DNA from: a virus | Reading direction: 5' to 3' (one strand) | Virus record (IMG/VR): IMGVR_UViG_3300017744_000143 | Location: 1 to 24,159 of that record | DNA: 24,159 nucleotides | Shown: positions 13,268 through 18,833 of the stretch, in pieces | Layout: each line of letters starts with the position of its first letter | Numbering within the stretch: position 1 is the stretch's first letter | The notes under the pieces: model-generated | What the model was told of the DNA's origin: nothing | Database searches by the model: none | The model's input: the letters and a program-made list of their open reading frames with translations, nothing else | Translations under genes and position numbers: made by a program

Positions 13268-14061
13268 TATATGCTCTCTTTCTCTTGGTTGTAAAACTCT
13301 TTCAATTCATTTTCACCTGTCCAATAGAATGTATTGGTTTGTGGTATACATTGTCTTGCTTCTTCAGGTGTAAACTTTTCACAAAACTTATTCATCCTAT
13401 TTACTGTCAATCTTGCTTCTTCCATTAGTTGTGTAACATCCCCATCTTCTTTAAAAGCAAACCCTCTTGGTGTGACATAACAAAACTTAACTGAATGGTT
13501 GCTCTTTGCCATTTGATATATGGCTCTTTGTAATTGGTGGTCATATGACTGTGTTGATGGCATCCTATGAGTTGTCTTCAAATCAATTACTGTACCATCA
13601 GGATAAACCAAATCTAAGAAACCTATGAAGTCAACTTCCCAATCATTGACAGTATCTTTCATTGTGAACTTAATTCTTTCTTGGTCACCATTATCAAACT
13701 CAGGACATCCAAATTCTTCTAGTGCTTCAACTGAGTTTCTAATAAATGGTTCAAGACTCTTGAACTCTTTTGCAATAGACTCATCTGCTATTAATGGAAA
13801 CTTACTAGTAAATCTGCTCTCAGCTAATGTGATTGCTTCATCAATTTCTAAGGTCTTTGTCAATACTTCAACAACTGCTTTTTCAACAATCAGACCTCTC
13901 TGCATTGGTGCAGATGTTTTGGTCTTCATGCCAAACCCATATTTGCAAACAAACATAGGTAAGTCATTTCTAAATTGGTTCAGCTTAGATGCTGACATAT
14001 AAGGTTGTAGTTTGCCCTCAGAGAGGTCACACCACTTCTGTATGCCCTGTAAGTTTTTCAA
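13267..14061 (-). CDS. PD-(D/E)XK exonuclease, RecB/Cas4-like
   Basis: Predicted metal-dependent exonuclease for recombination or replication-end processing. The 264-residue protein has MSASKLNQFRNDLPMFVCKYGFG near the N-terminus, the usual lead-in of RecB-type nucleases. The catalytic part is FIGFLDLVYPDG (Asp150) followed by VIDLKTT (Asp160, Lys162). The QLQRAIYQMA segment gives the Q-x3-Y helix motif (Gln178, Tyr182). The start is a TTG at 14059-14061 with GAGG 6 bases upstream; the first ATG is codon 22 and would remove part of the family lead-in. It overlaps the HTH gene end by 35 bases. Confidence 0.82.
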   Translation of the reverse strand: MKNLQGIQKWCDLSEGKLQPYMSASKLNQFRNDLPMFVCKYGFGMKTKTSAPMQRGLIVEKAVVEVLTKTLEIDEAITLAESRFTSKFPLIADESIAKEFKSLEPFIRNSVEALEEFGCPEFDNGDQERIKFTMKDTVNDWEVDFIGFLDLVYPDGTVIDLKTTHRMPSTQSYDHQLQRAIYQMAKSNHSVKFCYVTPRGFAFKEDGDVTQLMEEARLTVNRMNKFCEKFTPEEARQCIPQTNTFYWTGENELKEFYNQEKESI

Positions 14062-14281
14062 ATTCCCCCTCTTTCTCTAAGATTTCATAGAAGTCTTTCA
14101 TCCTAACTTCACCGCCTGTGTATTGGATAATCTTCTTCATAATTCTTAATGATGGCATCCTAAAATTATAATCAAAAGGGTGTGCAATGTAGTTGTAGAC
14201 AGTTTGTTTGCTGACTCCAATCTCTTTTGCAAATCTGTATGGGGTCATATTTCTCTTGTCTAGATATTCTGATAATCTCAT
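14027..14281 (-). CDS. Cro/CI-like helix-turn-helix DNA-binding protein (84 aa)
   Basis: The ATG at 14279-14281 is chosen because AGAGAG precedes it and the product starts directly with the expected first helix; the longer frame begins at a TTG without ribosome site. MRLSEYLDKRNMTPYRFAKE is followed by IGVSKQTVYNYI, a clear XRE-type helix-turn-helix. PSLRIMKKIIQYTGG and VRMKDFYEI follow, as in Cro-like proteins where 'T.G.V...DF' closes the domain. It sits between the integrase and the exonuclease gene, so it may be a lysogeny or early-gene regulator. No second repressor gene is seen in the window. Confidence 0.82.
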   Translation of the reverse strand: MRLSEYLDKRNMTPYRFAKEIGVSKQTVYNYIAHPFDYNFRMPSLRIMKKIIQYTGGEVRMKDFYEILEKEGEFEKLTGHTEVV

Positions 14282-14347
14282 CTTACACTCTCTTTCTGAA
14301 TTATTAAGGTTACATATAATTTTTGTGGACTTCAAATATTAGTTGAC

Positions 14348-14356
14348 TTATCCACA
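14348..14356 (+). promoter_or_regulatory. Perfect DnaA box
   Basis: TTATCCACA, the consensus DnaA-binding 9-mer, occupies 14348-14356, ending directly at the integrase stop codon. It lies in the 75-base gap (14282-14356) before the HTH gene. The same perfect 9-mer occurs at 6982-6990, also non-coding. I did not notice other perfect copies. Confidence 0.45.
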
Positions 14357-15466
14357 CTAAAAATCAAAACCAAGATTTATCTTGCTGTTCATCTTCACTT
14401 TTAACAACTGACTATTTTGCCAATCTGTATAAAAATCATCTGTTACTTTTGAACCAATCTTATGACCAATTCTCAACTGCAAACCATCATGGTGTGCTTT
14501 TGTATAATCTTCACCAAAACTATCTCTGTAAGAATTGGCATAGTATCTTCTGTAGGCATGAAATGTTAGACCCTTAGGTTTATCACCATGCATGAATGGA
14601 TGTACTTCATGGTCTTTGTACTTATTATAAGTGTCTTTCCAAATCTTGTGATACCACATCAAGGCAGTTGAATAGGATGGTTTATCACCAAACTTAGTAG
14701 TAATGACCCATTGCCATTTCATATTTGCCCTCTTGTCTGACTTACTTGTTGGAGCAATCTCAGTGTGTTTGGATTCAAAGTATTCTCTGTATGATTTGTC
14801 TTTGAGGTATTGTTGCTTCAGAACTTCCATTCTTTTGTCTACTAACTTCTTTTGCTCAAATATCTTTTCTAAGAATTGTGGGTTGATGTCCATTAGTCTG
14901 TGCTTGTCCATACTCTCATCATTTATCTTAAGTTTGCTATTCTTCATTTTAAGCAATGGCTCTTGTGGATTCTTGATGTTGATGTCTGACCACTTCAAGT
15001 CTAATACTTCATTTACCCTACCCCCTGTTATGGTAGATAGTAGAATTAATAGTTTTTGTTGAGGTGTCTGAGCCATCTCAAGAAGTCTTGTGATGGTGTG
15101 ATGTTCTTTTGGTACATCATTAAATGACTCAAAATGTTTCTTATCTCTCTTTTCATATTTTGGGACAGTGTTCAACTTCACTTGATGAAATGGATTATTA
15201 GTAAACTTAACAAGTTGATACCTTATGGCAAAGTCTATAAGTTGTTGCATCTTCTTCTTAACTCTATTTCTTCTATCAACTGATTTGTCTTTTGCAATCT
15301 GCTCAAAGATGTCATCAAGTGCATTGGGGTGTAGTTGACCCCAATCACTTATATGTCCAAAGTAATCTTGTGCAAGTTTGAAGATTGATTTGTCTTCTCT
15401 GTGAGTGAGTGGACTCATGTCCATTCTCTTATCCATAAATTGATTTATAATAGTAGATAAATTCAT
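14357..15466 (-). CDS. int: Tyrosine recombinase / phage integrase
   Basis: This is a 369-residue site-specific recombinase. An N-terminal SAM-like DNA-binding part (FKLAQDYFGHISDW ... KKKMQQLIDFAIRYQLV) is followed by the catalytic domain. The domain has Arg150 in TGGRVNEVLDLKW, a Lys in the beta-hairpin (KMKNSKLK, 173-180), His303-x-x-Arg306 in LTFHAYRR, His335 in RIGHKIG, and the nucleophile Tyr346 in DDFYTDW. The full catalytic set is present, so it should be active. It is translated by a TAATG overlap after the metallopeptidase gene. It suggests a temperate or integrating lifestyle, although no attachment site or tRNA-like sequence was recognised next to it. Confidence 0.92.
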   Translation of the reverse strand: MNLSTIINQFMDKRMDMSPLTHREDKSIFKLAQDYFGHISDWGQLHPNALDDIFEQIAKDKSVDRRNRVKKKMQQLIDFAIRYQLVKFTNNPFHQVKLNTVPKYEKRDKKHFESFNDVPKEHHTITRLLEMAQTPQQKLLILLSTITGGRVNEVLDLKWSDINIKNPQEPLLKMKNSKLKINDESMDKHRLMDINPQFLEKIFEQKKLVDKRMEVLKQQYLKDKSYREYFESKHTEIAPTSKSDKRANMKWQWVITTKFGDKPSYSTALMWYHKIWKDTYNKYKDHEVHPFMHGDKPKGLTFHAYRRYYANSYRDSFGEDYTKAHHDGLQLRIGHKIGSKVTDDFYTDWQNSQLLKVKMNSKINLGFDF

Positions 15467-16104
15467 TAATACAACTCCCTCAACTCTTGCATATTTTCAT
15501 AATCATTTTCATCATATGGTGGATGTGCAACTTCCATCATCTCAGTCTTTTGTTTTATAAATGGGTTCACTACATTAATTCTCATAATTCTATATATCTC
15601 TTGCCATATTAAACCATGAGGTCTTTTCATACTTTTTAATTTAGATTTATCATACTTTTGTGTATTGTAAGAATCATACAAATATTTTGGCAAAAGATGA
15701 CGATAGCTATATTGAATATAATGTGAAAGTTCATGTGCTACTAACAAGAATAAAATGTCCTCATTATCATTAACTTTTATTTGACCTATTTGTGGGTCTT
15801 TGTTGACACTTTTATATTCTATCCAATATTTATGATTAAAATTCCAACAAGTAGTACAAATATTCATCTCATACCTACCTGCATTTGACCTACCATTTCT
15901 TTTGCGATAAAAGGTTGTGTTCAACATAATATTATCTACTACATCTTTTCTTTTTTTTGAAGATGACATCCATGAACTAGTAGGGTAAAACAAGTCCACT
16001 GATTTTTCTACCCATTGAAACTCATGCTTTTTTAAAAAAAGTTCTTTCATTAATGCTGTCACAAAAAATCTTGTAGATTTTTCATAGTCAACTATTTCTA
16101 CCAT
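15466..16104 (-). CDS. SprT-like zinc metallopeptidase
   Basis: The ATG at 16102-16104 is preferred over a TTG at 16119 because it forms a TAATG overlap with the upstream stop and follows GGGAG. The 212-residue product has a zinc-peptidase motif HELSH (124-128) in LLVAHELSHYIQY, and a downstream RPHGLIWQEIYRIMR (161-175) whose His-Gly gives the third ligand as in SprT-like proteases. Two Cys (ICTTCW) lie before the active site. SprT-like enzymes cleave DNA-bound or crosslinked proteins in some systems; phage homologues are little studied. It sits between the ADP-ribosyltransferase-like gene and the integrase. A host-takeover or DNA-protein clearance role is inferred. Confidence 0.72.
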   Translation of the reverse strand: MVEIVDYEKSTRFFVTALMKELFLKKHEFQWVEKSVDLFYPTSSWMSSSKKRKDVVDNIMLNTTFYRKRNGRSNAGRYEMNICTTCWNFNHKYWIEYKSVNKDPQIGQIKVNDNEDILFLLVAHELSHYIQYSYRHLLPKYLYDSYNTQKYDKSKLKSMKRPHGLIWQEIYRIMRINVVNPFIKQKTEMMEVAHPPYDENDYENMQELRELY

Positions 16105-16691
16105 TATCTTAACTCCCAAAATTTTATTAATATTTCTGACTCTTTCTTGTCACCAAAGTAACAAATGCAATCCTCCTTATTGACTGTCTTTGTCCAAAGT
16201 TTTGCATGTGGTTCTCTTTTAAATTCAACTTGATATTCTTCAGTAATTTTCTTGAAGTGTGAATGTCTTTCTAAAAACCATATAGCTACATCTTTGTCTG
16301 TTGTCCAACTGAAGTGTTTGTCACTTACCCCACCTCTGTAGACATCAAACCTATTTGGTAACTTCTTGAATTTGTTTCTGTCTTTCACTGACATCATCTC
16401 ACTAGCATTTGGTAGCTTCAACAAAATTGACCAAAGTGGCATAGCATTATAAGTGAACTCAGTTTCTTGGTAGACATCTGCAACAAACTTCCAATATGAT
16501 TTGCAACCACCTCTTAATAGAAATTTTGTGTCTAAATCAAGCATTTTATTAGTGAGCATAACCAAGTCATTAGGACTAGGCTCATAATAAAATTTGTTAT
16601 GTGACTCCAAAAGAAACTTGAAATATTTATCAAGTTTCTTCTGTTCTGTGTCACTAATTGTTTCACATGAAACATTGTTTAACTTATTCAT
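16104..16691 (-). CDS. Putative ADP-ribosyltransferase-like protein
   Basis: The 195-residue protein shows, in order, the R-S-E layout of arginine-type ADP-ribosyltransferases in its C-terminal half. It has FDVYRGG (Arg119), FSWTTDKDVAIWFLERH (Ser128-Trp-Thr130, matching the S-T-S strand and following helix), LWTKTVNKEDCICYF, and the terminal ESE at 184-186 in KKESEILI, matching the E-x-E catalytic loop. The N-terminal ~95 residues are helical and unfamiliar. Such enzymes in phages (for example T4 Alt and ModA) modify host RNA polymerase or other proteins. It is second in the early operon, directly after its neighbour's TAG stop. The fold call is by pattern only. Confidence 0.55.
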   Translation of the reverse strand: MNKLNNVSCETISDTEQKKLDKYFKFLLESHNKFYYEPSPNDLVMLTNKMLDLDTKFLLRGGCKSYWKFVADVYQETEFTYNAMPLWSILLKLPNASEMMSVKDRNKFKKLPNRFDVYRGGVSDKHFSWTTDKDVAIWFLERHSHFKKITEEYQVEFKREPHAKLWTKTVNKEDCICYFGDKKESEILIKFWELR

Positions 16692-16922
16692 CTACTTGCC
16701 TTGCTTCAATACTATGTATGTCTTAGGACTTGTCTTGTCCAACTTCTTATACATACTGATGCCTGACCTTACCCAATTAGATGACCCAAACCTTATGATG
16801 GCTCTGATGTCATTATCAGGCAAAGATGTTTGCTTCTTGATTTTAGAAAAAGTATCAGCACCATTCTGTATCAATGGCATGACTTCTTCTAATAATAGTC
16901 TTTCTTTAATATGTAGTTTCAT
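16692..16922 (-). CDS. Small winged-helix-like protein, first gene of the early operon
   Basis: This 76-residue basic protein looks like a winged helix-turn-helix: ERLLLEEVMPLIQNG (helix 1), TFSKIKKQTSL (helix 2), PDNDIRAIIRFGSSNW (recognition helix) and SGISMYKKLDKTSPKTYIVLK (wing hairpin). The start has AAGGAG 7 bases upstream and a promoter at 16955-16983. Being the first gene after a divergent promoter that shares a repeated element with the opposite-strand promoter, it is a good candidate autoregulator of the early switch. The DNA-binding call is from predicted secondary structure, not a recognised family. Confidence 0.65.
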   Translation of the reverse strand: MKLHIKERLLLEEVMPLIQNGADTFSKIKKQTSLPDNDIRAIIRFGSSNWVRSGISMYKKLDKTSPKTYIVLKQGK

Positions 16923-16936
16923 ATTAGTACTCCTTA

Positions 16937-16983
16937 AAATTTACTCTTGATAGTAGTTTACGCTATTTTGAAATAATAGTCAA
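16937..16983 (-). promoter_or_regulatory. Early-operon promoter, copy 1 of a repeated promoter/leader element
   Basis: On the minus strand TTGACT (16978-16983), 17 bases, TAAACT (16955-16960), then 2 bases and TATCAAGAGTAAATTT (16937-16952). The surrounding AAAATTTGACTATTAT and the 16-base leader are repeated with identical spacing at 17376-17426 on the plus strand. The ATG of the 16692-16922 gene follows with AAGGAG. A DnaA-like box (TGTGGAAAA, 17000-17008) lies just upstream. Confidence 0.75.
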
Positions 16984-17041
16984 ATTTTATTTTTATATAT
17001 GTGGAAAAACATTGCTCACATTGACTTACAAGAGAATGTAA

Positions 17042-17131
17042 TTTTTTTTTAAAAAAAGTATTGACCTATGTTTTTGCATGGAGTATCTTGTATGCATAGT
17101 CCAAAAAGATTTGGACAATTATTAACTTAAC
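17042..17131 (+). promoter_or_regulatory. Plus-strand promoter with A/T tract, 5' hairpin and conserved leader
   Basis: TTGACC (17061-17066), a 17-base spacer and TATCTT (17084-17089) form the promoter. It is preceded by a T9A7 tract (17042-17057) resembling an UP element. TGCAT and ATGCA arms (17075-17079, 17092-17096) flank the -10 box. The transcript would begin close to a perfect hairpin GTCCAAA-AAGA-TTTGGAC (17099-17116), followed by ATTATTAACTTAACTAAAGG (about 17118-17137), shared with 17427. It may carry operator and mRNA-protection functions. Confidence 0.7.
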
Positions 17132-17145
17132 TAAAGGCGAAACAA

Positions 17146-17361
17146 ATGAATATTTACAAAATGAATCTAGACCAATTAGAAAACCTACACATCAAATTGA
17201 AAAAAGAAAATGCACAAGATTTACTAGAGAGGAAGACTACAATCAATGATGTTAGAGAAAGTCAAATTTCTGATAATATACAATTTCAAATTCGTGTTTA
17301 CAATGTCATAAAACAAAGAAGACAAAATTTGGAATTTTTAAAATCATTGGCAAGTAGATGA
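17146..17361 (+). CDS. Hypothetical helical protein (71 aa)
   Basis: This 71-residue basic protein is almost entirely predicted helix: LDQLENLHIKLKKENAQDLL, then SDNIQFQIRVYNVIKQRRQ and a short end LKSLASR. It has no membrane segment, cysteine or recognised motif. AAAGG lies 8 bases before the ATG, in a leader shared almost base for base with the next gene. It is the first gene of the plus-strand island and has its own promoter, which suggests immediate-early expression and perhaps a small coiled-coil inhibitor-type protein. Function is unknown. Confidence 0.7.
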   Translation: MNIYKMNLDQLENLHIKLKKENAQDLLERKTTINDVRESQISDNIQFQIRVYNVIKQRRQNLEFLKSLASR

Positions 17362-17375
17362 ATAGTATAAAAATA

Positions 17376-17445
17376 AAATTTGACTATTATCCCAAAAGGT
17401 GCTACTCTTTTATCAAGAGTAAATTTATTAACTTAACTAAAGGTA
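17376..17445 (+). promoter_or_regulatory. Promoter/leader, copy 2 of the repeated element
   Basis: AAAATTTGACTATTAT is followed, 17 bases after TTGACT (17380-17385), by TACTCT (17403-17408), then TATCAAGAGTAAATTT (17411-17426), matching the minus-strand promoter at 16937-16983. ACTCTT and AAGAGT (17404-17409, 17415-17420) can form a hairpin that covers the -10 and early leader. TTATTAACTTAACTAAAGG (17426-17443) then repeats the leader of the previous gene. Confidence 0.7.
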
Positions 17446-17451
17446 AAACAA

Positions 17452-17814
17452 ATGATTAATTTAAAACCATATGATATGTATGACTCAAAAACAAAAACTT
17501 TAAGATTCTGTGACTTTCAGCATTATGTTAAACTTAATGCAGAATTTGAAAAACAAGGTTGGACAATAATTGATATTCAATGCCATGATGTTGATGGTAT
17601 GGATTTCAAAAAGAGTAAGTATGTCAATGGAAAAAGATTTGTTGTGTCCCCTAACAAATTAGGAACAGTCAGAATTACAGTAACATGTGAAAAAGATGAT
17701 TGTAAAATTGTTGCAGTTTATGGGTCAAATTATTTACACAAAGATTTTGCAATGTATCAACTTATGAAGCAAGAGGAACAATATTTAAATGAACATGGTC
17801 ACACAATTCGCTAA
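17452..17814 (+). CDS. Hypothetical protein (120 aa)
   Basis: This is a 120-residue soluble protein of mixed strands and helices with no family I recognise. Features are LNAEFEKQGWTIIDIQCHDV, KYVNGKRFVVSPNKLGTVRI and VTCEKDDCKIVAVYGSNYL, ending KQEEQYLNEHGHTIR. Three cysteines are present, two of them in CEKDDC. The start follows AAAGGTAAAACAA and has a promoter and conserved leader; a strong terminator follows the stop. It is therefore an independent or read-through early gene of the plus-strand island. Function is unknown. Confidence 0.75.
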   Translation: MINLKPYDMYDSKTKTLRFCDFQHYVKLNAEFEKQGWTIIDIQCHDVDGMDFKKSKYVNGKRFVVSPNKLGTVRITVTCEKDDCKIVAVYGSNYLHKDFAMYQLMKQEEQYLNEHGHTIR

Positions 17815-17833
17815 AACTTTTATAATTATCAAC

Positions 17834-17863
17834 AAGGGGGTCTTCATAGACCCCTTTTTTTTT
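17834..17863 (+). terminator. Intrinsic terminator
   Basis: GGGGTCT (17837-17843) and AGACCCC (17848-17854) pair around a 4-base loop TCAT, followed by nine U residues (17855-17863). It lies 20 bases after the stop of the 17452 gene and should end plus-strand transcription before the nuclease gene at 17897. Confidence 0.9.
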
Positions 17864-17890
17864 GCTTAAAGAGTAAAAATAATTTATGCT
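17862..17890 (+). promoter_or_regulatory. Possible promoter giving a leaderless mRNA
   Basis: TTGCTT (17862-17867), 17 bases, TATGCT (17885-17890). The match to consensus is moderate. The ATG at 17897 lies 6 bases after the -10 box, so the mRNA would start at or next to the codon. No ribosome site is visible, which supports the idea. The -35 overlaps the U-run of the previous terminator. Confidence 0.4.
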
Positions 17891-17896
17891 AGTCAA

Positions 17897-18322
17897 ATGA
17901 CAAATGGTAGACAAAAAGGTGCATCTTTTGAGAGAAAGATTGGGAATATGTTGCTTGATGAATTGGGGATTAAATTTAAGAGAAATCTTGAGCAATATAG
18001 AACAAAAGATTTGGGGGATTTGATTACAGAAAATAATGATTTTCCATTTGTGATTGAGTGTAAAATTAGGGGTAAGGGAACAACCTACTCAATGGATTGG
18101 TGGGAACAAGTTACTAAGGCAACTCAAGGCACAAACAAAATGCCTGTTTTAATTTATCAATTAAACAGGTCACCTATTAGATGTGTTTGTGACTTGAATG
18201 TCATATTAGAAACTTTTGGGGGTCAGACTATATATCATCAAAACTTGGTTGAATTAACATTTGAAACATTTTGTATGATATGTAGAGAAATGTTAAATGA
18301 TGGGATAATTAGAACAAACTAA
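17897..18322 (+). CDS. PD-(D/E)XK nuclease, Holliday-junction-resolvase-like
   Basis: Predicted DNA endonuclease, 141 residues. The order is characteristic: GRQKGASFERKIGNML (Glu in helix 1), KRNLEQYRTKDLGDLI (Asp), FVIECKIRGKG (E-x-K), then WWEQVTKATQGTNKMPVLIYQ and the strand RSPIRCVCDL. This resembles archaeal/phage Hjc-type resolvases and related 'putative PDDEXK' phage proteins that cut branched DNA before packaging. The second half ends without extra domains. It is the last gene of the plus-strand island and its 3' end overlaps a convergent minus-strand gene by 14 bases. Another possibility is a host-DNA nuclease. Confidence 0.78.
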   Translation: MTNGRQKGASFERKIGNMLLDELGIKFKRNLEQYRTKDLGDLITENNDFPFVIECKIRGKGTTYSMDWWEQVTKATQGTNKMPVLIYQLNRSPIRCVCDLNVILETFGGQTIYHQNLVELTFETFCMICREMLNDGIIRTN

Positions 18323-18464
18323 TAATAATCATCACTAAGAATAAAACACCTACTACTATTAATTTGCCTTTTCTATTCATGTTGCTGTTGCCACAACCAC
18401 ACTTGTCATAAATAGTGCCTATAAATGTTTTAATTTTTGATTTTATATTCTTTAATATTTGCAT
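18309..18464 (-). CDS. Small membrane protein with CxC motif (51 aa)
   Basis: This is a 51-codon frame from the ATG at 18462-18464, with AAGGA 7 bases upstream, to TAA at 18309-18311. The product has a basic N-terminus (MQILKNIKSKIKTFIG), a DKCGCGNSNMN segment with two Cys in CGC, then one hydrophobic C-terminal helix (LIVVGVLFLVMIIISLF). It follows the 119-aa gene by 9 bases and is the last gene of the late operon, converging on the nuclease gene with a 14-base overlap. A lysis or envelope role is possible. Good ribosome site and membrane segment make it likely real. Confidence 0.65.
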   Translation of the reverse strand: MQILKNIKSKIKTFIGTIYDKCGCGNSNMNRKGKLIVVGVLFLVMIIISLF

Positions 18465-18473
18465 TATGAATCC

Positions 18474-18833
18474 TTATTGTAATGGGTTTTGTGAAAGATT
18501 TAATTCTTCCATTTGGAGTTTTAATAATTCCATTTCAGTATCTATTACCGCTATGTTAGTTTTCATTTCTGATATTGACTCATTGATTGTGCCAATCTCT
18601 GTGTTCTTCTCTCTTAGCTTGTCAGATATTTTTTTTGACAATGCTTCTTTATGTAATTCCATTTTTTCATATACGGGCATTAGGTCAACTTCTTGACTTA
18701 TGACATATTCACGACTCTCAAGTTGTGCAATTCTGTTCTCAAAAACTCCGTATGCATAGAATCCTCCGCCTAATACTGAAATGCTGCTGATAACGGTAAT
18801 AAGTGCTGAAAAATGTTGTCTAATTAGTTGCAT
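18474..18833 (-). CDS. Membrane-anchored coiled-coil protein (119 aa)
   Basis: Residues about 8-30 (FSALITVISSISVLGGGFYAYG) form one membrane segment. The rest, from FENRIAQLESREYV to the end, is a continuous charged coiled coil (ALSKKISDKLREKNTEIGTI; MELLKLQMEELN). An N-terminal anchor followed by a long coiled coil is the layout of inner-membrane spanins, but the usual overlapping lipoprotein partner was not found, so this is only one option. The gene overlaps the end of the 501-aa gene by 14 bases. Function is unproven. Confidence 0.72.
   Translation of the reverse strand: MQLIRQHFSALITVISSISVLGGGFYAYGVFENRIAQLESREYVISQEVDLMPVYEKMELHKEALSKKISDKLREKNTEIGTINESISEMKTNIAVIDTEMELLKLQMEELNLSQNPLQ

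Noticed and set aside
14282-14356. tRNA-like attP core or strong promoter before the HTH gene
   Set aside because: No T-loop or acceptor-stem-like sequence and no good -35/-10 pair could be seen; only a DnaA box is supported.
16923-17145. Second possible plus-strand promoter at TTGACT 17021-17026
   Set aside because: No acceptable -10 box at 16-18 bases; the T9A7 tract occupies that place. The TTGACC promoter at 17061 is better.
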